A DNA stretch of 64,000 nt from Lentisphaerota bacterium (GTDB lineage: Bacteria; Verrucomicrobiota; Kiritimatiellia; UBA8416; JAIOPI01): contig JAIOPI010000033.1 in assembly GCA_021413965.1 (NCBI GenBank), forward strand, positions 1-64,000, given 5' to 3'. Positions within the stretch are counted from its first letter, which is position 1; every line of letters begins with the position of its first letter. The translations under genes were made by a program, and so were the position numbers. Shown here one piece after another: positions 27,559 to 35,276 of the stretch. The notes beneath the pieces were generated by a model, which saw nothing but the letters and a program-made list of their open reading frames with translations, was not told the origin of the DNA and searched no databases.

Positions 27559-29112
27559 TCAGGCCATGCTGAAGAATCGGCGGATGCGGTTCAGAACGGG
27601 TTCGCGCGTCACCGCCGGTGCCACCGCTCCCGCCGGCGAAGCGGCAAGCTTGGCTTGGCTGTCCGCCTGCCGCTTCTCCAGGACGGCGGCCAGGCGCACG
27701 GCCAGCCCCGGATCGCCTTGCAGCAACTCCGCAAAGGCCGACTTCGCCACGACCAGCACAACGGTGTCGACCTCAGCCCGGATGGTGGCCGACCGCGGTT
27801 CGCCCGTCAGCAGGGACATCTCGCCGAAGAACGAACCGGGCCCCAGTTCCGCCACCGGCACGTCGCGCCCATCGGCGCCGCGCACGATCACGGCCACGCG
27901 CCCGGAACTCACCAGGCAGAACGTATCGCCGGCGTCGCCCTGCCGGAACAGGGTTTCGCCCAGCGCATACGGCACACTCTGCACGTCGCCGGCCAGGCGA
28001 GCCAGATCCTCAGGCTTCAGCGTGCCCAGCAGGTCGACGCGCCCCAGCAGTTGGCGGATCGAGGTCTGCGCGGCCGAGGCAAGGCGGGCGTCGTCGGCCG
28101 TGGCGTCGCGCATCCGCACATCGCGGATCGGAAACGGGATGCCGACGCCCGCGCGCTTGAAGGCGTACCAGAGCCGATCCATGACCAGGCTCTGGACCGG
28201 ATCCAGCCGGGCGTAGTCGGCGATGAAGTACTTGATGGTGAAGGTGATCGCCGAATCCGCATACGCCGACAGGTAGATCGATGGCGCCGGCTGTTCAAGC
28301 ACCTCGGGTATCGCGCGCAACACCGACTGGATGGCCTCCCGCGCCAGGTTGGGCGGCGTCTCGTAGCTGACGCCGATCGTGGCGTAGCACCCGTGGCAGC
28401 GCGTCGGCCGCGAAAAGTTGAGAATCGGTTCCTTCGCGATGGAACTGTTCGGGATGACGATGTGATCCTCGGCCTTCGTATGCAGCCGCGTCGCCCGCCA
28501 CGTCGTGTCGACCACCCGCCCCGTGTGCCCGCCAACCGTGACCCAGTCGCCGATGTGAAAGGGCCGTTCGGCATTGAGTGCCAGGCCGGCAAACAGGTTG
28601 CCCAGCGTGTCCTGCGTGGCGTTGCCGACCACATACCCGACCACCAGGGAGGACACCGCCAGCACGTTCAGGTTCACGCCTGGAAAGTAGCCGCGGATGA
28701 CCAGCACGAGGGCCGCCACGTTCAGCAGCCACCGCCCGATATCGCGGACCACCAGGGGCACGGGCGTCGTCTGGCGCCAGCGCGCCACCGCGTCAAAGGC
28801 CACGACGTCGAACAGCTTCAGCGCGATGGCGAGGCCCAGGAACGTCGCGGCAGCGAGCACGCCGGCCAGCACATGGTGGTGCATCTGCTCGAGAACGGGG
28901 GACAGAAAGAGCATCAGCAGCAGGCTGAGCATCAGCAGATTCAGTTGCACGCTCACGCTGCGCAACAGGGCGAAACGCCGCAAGGCCCGCTGCAACAGGA
29001 TGAAAGCGGCGTAGACGAGGAGCAGTCCGAGCACGCGGGTGAGGACCTCGGTCGGACTCAGTATGCCAACCAGCCCCCGGCTCCAGGAACCAGGCAAAGA
29101 ATCGAACGTCAT
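27559..29112 (-). CDS. MscS-family mechanosensitive channel with C-terminal cyclic-nucleotide-binding domain
   Basis: A 517-aa inner-membrane protein. About four hydrophobic helices occupy residues 1-150, followed by the pore/beta domain around 165-300, recognised from LNAERPFHIGDWVTVGGHTG, RATRLHTKAEDHIVIPNSSI and NFSRP. Residues about 364-490 form a cNMP-binding domain (LFRQGDAGDTFCLVSSGRVA, then FFGEMSLLTGEPRSATIRA with the phosphate-binding G-E and R residues). Channels of this build are the bacterial cyclic-nucleotide-gated MscS relatives. ATG at 29112 lies nine bases after GGTGGGAG; an ATG at 29121 overlaps that site and is less likely. It is convergent with the esterase gene and follows the Gre-factor gene by about 100 nt. 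Confidence 0.92.
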   Translation of the reverse strand: MTFDSLPGSWSRGLVGILSPTEVLTRVLGLLLVYAAFILLQRALRRFALLRSVSVQLNLLMLSLLLMLFLSPVLEQMHHHVLAGVLAAATFLGLAIALKLFDVVAFDAVARWRQTTPVPLVVRDIGRWLLNVAALVLVIRGYFPGVNLNVLAVSSLVVGYVVGNATQDTLGNLFAGLALNAERPFHIGDWVTVGGHTGRVVDTTWRATRLHTKAEDHIVIPNSSIAKEPILNFSRPTRCHGCYATIGVSYETPPNLAREAIQSVLRAIPEVLEQPAPSIYLSAYADSAITFTIKYFIADYARLDPVQSLVMDRLWYAFKRAGVGIPFPIRDVRMRDATADDARLASAAQTSIRQLLGRVDLLGTLKPEDLARLAGDVQSVPYALGETLFRQGDAGDTFCLVSSGRVAVIVRGADGRDVPVAELGPGSFFGEMSLLTGEPRSATIRAEVDTVVLVVAKSAFAELLQGDPGLAVRLAAVLEKRQADSQAKLAASPAGAVAPAVTREPVLNRIRRFFSMA

Positions 29113-29213
29113 GGCCCGCATCTCCCACCGTGAACCCGATCACACCAAGGCGTTCCAGGCGCGCCCCGATCTATACCACCCCGTCCCCCCGCCACGCAAC
29201 CGGCGAAGGCCCG

Positions 29214-29693
29214 TCACCGCACCGACACGATGCGGTACGTCGTCATCACGCCGCCCATCTTCGCCGTCCAGGTGTCGCCGACCTGCCTGCCCATGAGGGC
29301 TTTGCCGAGGGGCGAGGCGGGCGTGATCACCATCAGCATCCCTCCTTCGAACGCCACCTCCAGGCCACCGCTCTTGGGGCCGATGAAGTAAGTGGCGGGA
29401 ACGCCTCCGGCTTCCAGGCGCACGACGGCCGTCAAGTCGATCGGGTCCTGGGCCGTGAAGTCCTGCGGCTCCAGCGATTCGAACAGCGCAATGGCATCCG
29501 CCAGCTCCCGCGCCTGGCGGGCCTGCCCCTCGGCGAGATAGCCCGCTTCAAGGCCGCGCGTGTCGTACTTGTTCTCCGACCGCGTGCTCTCATCGGTCGC
29601 CTCGGCGTGGGACGATCGCGCCGCCTCGACCAACACGCGGGCGCGCGCCTGGAGGTCCTCCGTGATGTGCTTCAGCAGATCGGCCTTTCGCAT
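29214..29693 (-). CDS. GreA/GreB-family transcription elongation-like factor
   Basis: A 159-aa protein. The N-terminal coiled coil (MRKADLLKHITEDLQARARV to about residue 75) is followed by a C-terminal FKBP-like domain with ESLEPQDF, YFIGPKSGG, VITPASPLGKALMGRQVGD and TYRIVSV, the standard GreA/B signature. Gre proteins bind RNA polymerase and rescue backtracked complexes by transcript cleavage. The coil here lacks an obvious acidic D-x-x-E tip in the usual position, so a regulatory variant rather than a cleavage factor is possible. It starts one base after the stop of the SUI1-like gene, so the two are probably coupled. Confidence 0.85.
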   Translation of the reverse strand: MRKADLLKHITEDLQARARVLVEAARSSHAEATDESTRSENKYDTRGLEAGYLAEGQARQARELADAIALFESLEPQDFTAQDPIDLTAVVRLEAGGVPATYFIGPKSGGLEVAFEGGMLMVITPASPLGKALMGRQVGDTWTAKMGGVMTTYRIVSVR

Positions 29694-29694
29694 G

Positions 29695-30078
29695 TCATCC
29701 ACCGGCCAACACGGGTTTGAATCCGGCCTCGGCGAGGATGCGGGCCACCTCGTCGCGCTTGTCGCCCTGCAGTTCGATGCGGCCATCCTTCACGGTCCCG
29801 CCCGTGCCGCAGGCCTTCTGCATTCGCTTGGCCAGCGCCTCCTTCTCCGGCAGCCCGATGCCGGAAAAGTTTGTGATCACCGTCACCGTCTTGCCGCCCC
29901 GGTGGGCGGTCTGGCGGATGATATCCACGCGCCCGCGATCACGCCCCGCCGGCGATGGGGCGCTCGCGTCCGGCTTGCGCTCCGGGCCCGGCGGCAGCCC
30001 GACGGCATTCAGCGACGCAAACGGATTGACCGCAAAGGGTGCGCCCCCCGCCAAGGGCGGATGTTTCTTTTCACGCAT
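29695..30078 (-). CDS. SUI1/eIF1-like translation factor (YciH family)
   Basis: A 127-aa protein. A proline-rich, disordered N-terminus (about 1-50) precedes the compact SUI1 domain: GKTVTVITNFSGIGLPEKEA, MQKACGTGGTVKDGRIELQG and DKRDEVARILAEAGF. The G-T-G-G-x-x-K-D-G-x-I-x-x-Q-G block is diagnostic. In bacteria the YciH group affects start-site fidelity in vitro but is dispensable. It begins 76 nt after the end of the GH36 gene on the same strand, so it may be the first gene of a separate housekeeping unit with the Gre factor. Confidence 0.93.
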   Translation of the reverse strand: MREKKHPPLAGGAPFAVNPFASLNAVGLPPGPERKPDASAPSPAGRDRGRVDIIRQTAHRGGKTVTVITNFSGIGLPEKEALAKRMQKACGTGGTVKDGRIELQGDKRDEVARILAEAGFKPVLAGG

Positions 30079-30154
30079 GCCGCCAGCCTACCCGGCCCAC
30101 GGCCGCCGCGCAACGGGCGCGTCCGGAAAAACGCCGCCCGTCTTTCGCCGCGAC

Positions 30155-32410
30155 CTACTCCCCGGCCGGCGCCCCTTGCCGCTGGTAGCGCACCAGCCAC
30201 GCGCGGCGCGGCTGCGGAGCGGTCAACACCACCCCCGCATCCATCAGGTCCCTGCCGCGCCGCTCGGCCGTCAGCGCAGGATCGTCGGGACACGAGACCG
30301 CGTAGGTGGCGTCCGCCTCGAGCCCGCGCAGCTTGAGGCACACGCGCTCATAAGGGCTCCTCGCCCGGCAGAACGCCTGGATCACGCCCGCGCCGAGGTC
30401 CGGGCGGTGGTACTGCCAGGCCGCCCACCCCTCCTCGCTCAGCGTAAATGGCAGCAAGGGATAGAAGTCTCCATACGTGAACGGCCGCAGCTCGCGCTGC
30501 TCCTGCACGCGGGCCCGTAGCCAGTCCGCATCGTACGCCACCCAGGGTTCCAGGTTCCCTTCCGGCTGCCGCGTCGGATTCAGATCCGTGCCGATCACGA
30601 TCCCAGCGCCCATGCCGCTGCGGAACTGGTAGTCATCCTGTCGCGGCGAACACCCGGTGCTCAGCGGCACCCACGGCGCCAGCCCCTGGGTCTGCCCCTG
30701 CATGCCCTCCGCCGTGAAGTTCGACACGCACTGATAGTCGCTGCGCCATAGCGGGATGCTGCGCGAGATGGTCTCCAGGTCGATGCGCCGCCCGCCGCTC
30801 GCGCAGTTGTCGATCATCAGCCCCGGATGCCGCGCCAGCAGTTCGTCCCAAAACCGGTACAGCCCCTCGATATGGCGGATCTCCGTCATGCCCACGCGAT
30901 CCGGCGCATCGTTCGACGCCCAGTACGCGGCCGGGTCCACGTTAAAGTCCTGCCGGTAGCACGTGACCAGGCCGTCGCGCACAAGCCCCGAAACGATTTC
31001 CGTGATGTACCGCCGCGCCTCCGGCACGCCCAGGTTCAGCAGGGAACTTTCGTTGCGCGGACCGAGGAACCATTCGGGATGCTCGCGGGTGGCACGCGTG
31101 CCGGCGTAGGCACGCTCGGCATCCACCCACAAGGTGAAATCCATGCCCGCCGCGCGGGCGGCTTGCCCAATCGGGCGCATGCCCTCGGGATAGGCGCCCG
31201 CGTTGGGCCACCAGTCGCCGCCGCGCTTGACCCACTCCGTCCCAAACGTATCCGCCCCCAGGTTGAACACGCCGTCACCGTACCATCCCGCATCAATCCA
31301 GAAGTTGTCGACCGGAATCCGGTTCTCGGCGAACCAGGCCAGCTTCTGGAGCTGCTTCTGCGCGCGGTTCTCGCCCCAGACCGCGACGGAAATCGGCGCG
31401 CGCAGCACGTCGCCGTTGCGCCGCGGCACGTGGTGCGCCAGCAGGAAACGGCGCAAGAGATTCTGACTTTCGAGCTGGTCCCCCTCCCAGAAGAGCGCCA
31501 GCACGCGCGGCGTGCGGATCTCCTCGCCCGGATAGAGCGCGAGGTGCGTCTGCTTCATCCCGCCGCGCACCGCCACCGCCCCGTGCGACCAGCGCCACAT
31601 GCGCAGCGCCCAATCCCCCGTCCAGCCCAGCGCCAGGATCACGCCATGCCCCGGCGCCTCCACGTTGAAGAACGGCAGCGTGCCAATGTCACTGTTGAAG
31701 CCCGTGGGGCGGGGCGAGTTCCAGCCATAGGAACTCGAGGAGCGCCCGCCCGAGGATTCGAACATCAGCGGCGCCAACTCACGGGGCGTGACGAGCATGG
31801 GGTTCGCGGCGCTGGGCCCCATGTCGTACACGAGCGGCTCGAAGTCGTTTTCCATGGCGGCGCTGCCGCGCGCCGTGTGCACACGGCACCACTGGTCCTT
31901 GGGGACCAGGAGGCGGTAGTCAATGGCCGCAATGTCTTCCAGGATGGGCGTGTTCGTGGCGCCGTTGTTGCGCAGATGCACAACCCACTCCACCGCCGGG
32001 TAGTCACGATAGCGCGTCACGTCAAACCGCACTTCGAGATGTGTCGCCGGATCCTCGAAGCGCAGGATGCGCGTCTCGGCCAGCGGCCCGCTGGCGTCGT
32101 TGACGCGGCACGGCCAGTTGGTCATGCGGTCGTGGCTGTCTTCGCCCAGGCTGCGGAACGAGAAGGGCAGCCGCGGGTTGGCCATCCCGTTGGTGACCGC
32201 GCCAAACGTGCTCGCATACCACGCGTCCGCCTTCGCCTGGCCCGCGACGCCGCACGCCAGCGGCGCGGCGCGCATCAACAAGGGCACGTCCGCCTGCTGT
32301 TCCGACACGTTTGCTGCCAAGGTCATCGGTATCCCCCCCATGGCCAACATCGGGATGATTCCCAGCACGCGCGCCAGCACCGTCCCCGTTGACCCACGCT
32401 CATCCTTCAT
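30155..32410 (-). CDS. GH36-like alpha-galactosidase
   Basis: A 751-aa clan-D glycosidase. A probable signal peptide (VLARVLGIIPMLAMGG...MTLAAN) suggests export. The catalytic barrel is clear: FWIDAGWYG, GMRPIGQAARAAGMDFTLWV then DAERAYAGTR, the nucleophile Asp in YRQDFNVD (near 487), and the acid/base region CASGGRRIDLETISRS...LWRSDYQC (Asp near 557). The nucleophile context is YRQDFN where many GH36 members have KWDxN, the form shared by related alpha-galactosidase-like groups, so substrate specificity may differ. The start ATG overlaps the end of the GH140-like gene by 11 bases. It is the last glycosidase of the long cluster before housekeeping genes. Confidence 0.88.
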   Translation of the reverse strand: MKDERGSTGTVLARVLGIIPMLAMGGIPMTLAANVSEQQADVPLLMRAAPLACGVAGQAKADAWYASTFGAVTNGMANPRLPFSFRSLGEDSHDRMTNWPCRVNDASGPLAETRILRFEDPATHLEVRFDVTRYRDYPAVEWVVHLRNNGATNTPILEDIAAIDYRLLVPKDQWCRVHTARGSAAMENDFEPLVYDMGPSAANPMLVTPRELAPLMFESSGGRSSSSYGWNSPRPTGFNSDIGTLPFFNVEAPGHGVILALGWTGDWALRMWRWSHGAVAVRGGMKQTHLALYPGEEIRTPRVLALFWEGDQLESQNLLRRFLLAHHVPRRNGDVLRAPISVAVWGENRAQKQLQKLAWFAENRIPVDNFWIDAGWYGDGVFNLGADTFGTEWVKRGGDWWPNAGAYPEGMRPIGQAARAAGMDFTLWVDAERAYAGTRATREHPEWFLGPRNESSLLNLGVPEARRYITEIVSGLVRDGLVTCYRQDFNVDPAAYWASNDAPDRVGMTEIRHIEGLYRFWDELLARHPGLMIDNCASGGRRIDLETISRSIPLWRSDYQCVSNFTAEGMQGQTQGLAPWVPLSTGCSPRQDDYQFRSGMGAGIVIGTDLNPTRQPEGNLEPWVAYDADWLRARVQEQRELRPFTYGDFYPLLPFTLSEEGWAAWQYHRPDLGAGVIQAFCRARSPYERVCLKLRGLEADATYAVSCPDDPALTAERRGRDLMDAGVVLTAPQPRRAWLVRYQRQGAPAGE

Positions 32411-34052
32411 TCTTCACCCCCGCACGCTCCAACACCACCAACCAGTCCTGGTAAAGCGGAAACGTCAGCCGCAGCGGCTTGTGGTGGCCGCCCGCCTCCT
32501 GAACCTGCCACTCACCGTTCGCGTCCGGCTTCACCGGCGGCAGCGGGTACTCGCGATGGGTCGCCGGATCAACCAGGAACCCGCGATAGCGCACGCCCCG
32601 CTCCAGCCCTCGAAACGCCACACGCCCCCAGGGAAACGATGGAAAGTAGGCGATGCGCAGCGCCCGCGGGATGCCGGCACAGTAGCCATTCGTGACCGCA
32701 TCCACCGTCCAAGACGGCGCAATCCATTCGGGATGCGGCTCCATCTGCCACCACGGAAAGCGCGCGAGAAACGCCTTGGCCCGCCCCAGGTTGGCGGAGC
32801 CCGGCAGCGCCATGGCCTTATCCCACGGCAGGTTGCCCCACGCCATGCCATGCGGCGATGGCCCGTACGGCTGCTTCCGTCCATTGACCTGCCAGATGCC
32901 GTTTGCCCCATAGGTGTGCCCACACGCGCCGCTGAGGATGGCCGTCCAGAACATGGACCGTTGCACGTCTTCGTGGCAGGCCGCGTGAATGCCTTCGTAA
33001 CAGACTTCCGAGACCAGCATCGGCATCCGCGGCGGCAGCGCATAACACGCCGACACGCGGGTCACGTGGTTGGGCAGCGTATAGCGGTCGCTATGCCCGG
33101 TCTGCAGCATCTCAAAATCCAACCGCCCGGACTCGGTCAACTGGCTGCGGCTGTGATCGGTCGGATGAATGGTCACCAGCCGCTGGAACGGATCGATCTG
33201 CCGCACATAGGCGGCCAGGTCGGTCCAGCCCTGCTTCTGTTGCGCGGTTGCCCGCTCCTTGTCTTCGGCGAGGTAATACGGCATGGCGGCCTCGCCCGCA
33301 AGGCACCACACCACCGGGTGCGCTCCCCAGCGCGCAATCAGGTAGCGCCAGTGCTGCTTCATTTTCGCCACGCCCATCCAGGGGAGAAAGTAGCCCCAGC
33401 ACCCGACGATGCAGGGCATGAGACCGCCGCGCACCAGCCAGGCGATGCGGCGGTCCGCCCGGTCGAAGTAGGCCGGGTTGATGCGGGCGTAGTCCTTTTC
33501 CCACGGAAACCCCGCCTCGTTCGCGCCCCGCGGATCAAACGCCGGCATGTCGGGATACAGCCCCGCGATGATCTGAACGACGTTGAACCCCTTCGCCACG
33601 CGGTCCGCCGTGAGTTGCTTGAAATCCGCCGGCCAGCCCAGCCGCTTGGTCAGCCCCATCCACCACGTGTCCCCGAGCCAGAGGAACGGCGTACCGTCCG
33701 CGTGCTCCAGATGCCGGCCGCCGGCCGCTACGCGCAGCGCGCCGTGCGCCGACAGGCGATTGGCCGGCTTGACGCGGCGCGCCCTGAAGTGGCCCCTCTG
33801 TCCGTACAGGCCCGCATTGGAGACGTCCGGGCAACGGGTTTCGAAGGTATAGCGCCCCGGTTCCGGCGGGCTAAAGCGCACGCGCCAGCGCGCCCCCCCG
33901 GCCCAGAAGGCCGGTACACGCCACGATCGCCGGCCCCGTCGAAACACCACATCGAGTTCCAGCTCGTTGAACGGATCCGGATAGCGCCGGGTGGACACAA
34001 AACCCCATTCATGAATGTGACCACAGGCAATCGCGGAGGCGCGCGTATTCAT
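32400..34052 (-). CDS. DUF5060-DUF4038 glycosidase (GH140/apiosidase-like)
   Basis: A 550-aa protein without a clear signal peptide. Residues 1-90 form a beta-sandwich (NELELDVVF, RWRVRFSPPEPGRYTFETRC) matching DUF5060. The barrel from about 115 begins GTPFLWLGDTWWMGLTKRLG and continues DRVAKGFNVVQIIAGLYP, HPVVWCLAGEAAMPYY, VTIHPTDHS and MPMLVSEVCYEGI. This is the apiosidase-like DUF4038 fold; the Glu after CLAG and the Glu in SEVCYEG are placed as the acid/base and nucleophile in this fold. Characterised GH140 enzymes cut apiose from rhamnogalacturonan-II. A ribosome-binding AAAGGG precedes the ATG. It follows a 165-nt gap with palindromic repeats, so transcription could restart here. Confidence 0.82.
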   Translation of the reverse strand: MNTRASAIACGHIHEWGFVSTRRYPDPFNELELDVVFRRGRRSWRVPAFWAGGARWRVRFSPPEPGRYTFETRCPDVSNAGLYGQRGHFRARRVKPANRLSAHGALRVAAGGRHLEHADGTPFLWLGDTWWMGLTKRLGWPADFKQLTADRVAKGFNVVQIIAGLYPDMPAFDPRGANEAGFPWEKDYARINPAYFDRADRRIAWLVRGGLMPCIVGCWGYFLPWMGVAKMKQHWRYLIARWGAHPVVWCLAGEAAMPYYLAEDKERATAQQKQGWTDLAAYVRQIDPFQRLVTIHPTDHSRSQLTESGRLDFEMLQTGHSDRYTLPNHVTRVSACYALPPRMPMLVSEVCYEGIHAACHEDVQRSMFWTAILSGACGHTYGANGIWQVNGRKQPYGPSPHGMAWGNLPWDKAMALPGSANLGRAKAFLARFPWWQMEPHPEWIAPSWTVDAVTNGYCAGIPRALRIAYFPSFPWGRVAFRGLERGVRYRGFLVDPATHREYPLPPVKPDANGEWQVQEAGGHHKPLRLTFPLYQDWLVVLERAGVKNEG

Positions 34053-34124
34053 GTGACCCTTTCGCTAGATGTAGCATGCTAACCGCCTCGGCCTGGAGTG
34101 CAAGACTGGAGCGCACCTGAACAT

Positions 34125-34183
34125 CCGGCCGGGACGGCCGGCTCCACACGGACGCTTGACTTGGAGCCGGCGGTCCCCGCCGG
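34125..34183. repeat. Intergenic repeat with paired GC-rich palindromes
   Basis: Two hairpins of the same style: CCGGCC-GGGAC-GGCCGG (34125-34141) and CCGGCGG-TCC-CCGCCGG (34167-34183), separated by about 25 bases and each bordered by GGAGCC/GGCTCC. This type of dispersed intergenic repeat differs from those near 7.5, 18.7 and 40.6 kb. It lies between the URO-D-like gene and the GH140-like gene and may attenuate read-through. Confidence 0.55.
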
Positions 34184-34217
34184 TTGGCTTGCGCCGCTTG
34201 CGCCTACGGCTCCTCCG

Positions 34218-35276
34218 TTAGCCGCGTGCGCACAGCGCCCGCATCCTCGCCAGCCACGGCTGGGCTTCCTCCACGGAAACGCCAGTCCGGTTGAATATAA
34301 AGCGCGTCCCCTCTGGCGCTTCGCGCACGAGCATCTCCATGTCGGTATCTTCCAGCCACGCCAGCACGTGCACCGGCGCAGATGGGCCGGAAAAGTGCTT
34401 CAGGATCGGCGCATAGCCCTGCTTGGCGGCGACGCGGTTGAAGGCATAGAAGCCGGGGATCTGCTTGAACCGCTCGAACTGATGCTCCGCGGTGGCACAG
34501 CAATGCATCCCGAGTCCGCCGAACGTGCGGGCGAGATCCACGAGTTCCGGCAGGCAGAATTCATCGAACACCGCCGTGTTGAACGCGCCGCACTCGTCAT
34601 TGGACAACCACGGCCCCATCTCGGGGGGCGCCCACGCCACCGGGCAATGGCAGGGGCTGCTGCGGGGGAACTCCTGGCGGAACGCCGCGACAAAGCCCTT
34701 GAACAGGCGCGCGCACTTATCCACCAGCCGCCGCACGGCTTCCCGCTCCTGCGGATCGATGATCGCGCACATGAAGTCGCTCTTGTCCCAGATCAGCGCG
34801 GCCGTATCGAATCCGCTTTGCATGTCCGGCGGCCCCAAAAACACGTCCCGCCCCAATTCCCGTTGCACGGCATGCGCCAGTTCGAAGCAACGATACAGGA
34901 CCGGCGTCGTCCAGAGGTCCGGCACGTCCACCTTGTCCGCCTCCGCGGCGCAGGTCACGAACGGCAGCGCACAGGCATTGTTGTCCGTGAACCGATGCAC
35001 CTTGCAGCCACACGCGGCGGCGTAAAGATGCGTCCCCGTGGCCAGCCACGCACAGGGGACGGCGTCGTCGCCCACGGCCTCGGTCAGCACCACCTGCCGC
35101 CGGTAGTTCTCCACGACCCACGGCACCCAGTTGGACACCGGCTTCTCCGATAGCGTGAAGTCGTAGTCCGGATGTTCCGGGATCGACACCATCTTCGGCG
35201 AACACACCAGGGCGTGCCCCTGGAAGGGCCCGCGCGCATACAGGTTTCGCAGAAAGGCCTCGTTGCGATGACTCAT
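34218..35276 (-). CDS. URO-D-superfamily protein (methyltransferase-like)
   Basis: A 352-aa cytoplasmic protein. Its layout (YDFTLSEKPVSNWVPWVVEN, FVTCAAEADKVDVPDLW, DVFLGPPDMQSGFDTAALIW, VRRLVDKCARLFKGFVAAF, and late GGLGMHCCATAEHQFERFKQ) follows the uroporphyrinogen decarboxylase / corrinoid methyltransferase fold. The G-x-H-C-C segment near the end of the barrel resembles the H-x-C zinc site of MtaA-type methyltransferases, whereas the Arg-rich porphyrin-binding N-terminus of true HemE is absent. It is therefore unlikely to be a haem enzyme. Its start overlaps the stop of the upstream GH141-like gene by four bases, which ties it to polysaccharide breakdown. Demethylation of O-methyl sugars is a speculative role. 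Confidence 0.75.
   Translation of the reverse strand: MSHRNEAFLRNLYARGPFQGHALVCSPKMVSIPEHPDYDFTLSEKPVSNWVPWVVENYRRQVVLTEAVGDDAVPCAWLATGTHLYAAACGCKVHRFTDNNACALPFVTCAAEADKVDVPDLWTTPVLYRCFELAHAVQRELGRDVFLGPPDMQSGFDTAALIWDKSDFMCAIIDPQEREAVRRLVDKCARLFKGFVAAFRQEFPRSSPCHCPVAWAPPEMGPWLSNDECGAFNTAVFDEFCLPELVDLARTFGGLGMHCCATAEHQFERFKQIPGFYAFNRVAAKQGYAPILKHFSGPSAPVHVLAWLEDTDMEMLVREAPEGTRFIFNRTGVSVEEAQPWLARMRALCARG

Noticed and set aside
30079..30154. Terminator-like stem between the GH36 and SUI1 genes
   Set aside because: A partial ACGGGCG/CGCCCGT pairing exists but the T-run is on the wrong strand for these minus-strand genes.
34218..35276. HemE (uroporphyrinogen decarboxylase) assignment
   Set aside because: The N-terminal Arg-rich substrate-binding segment of HemE is missing and the gene is coupled to a glycosidase, so a haem role is not supported.
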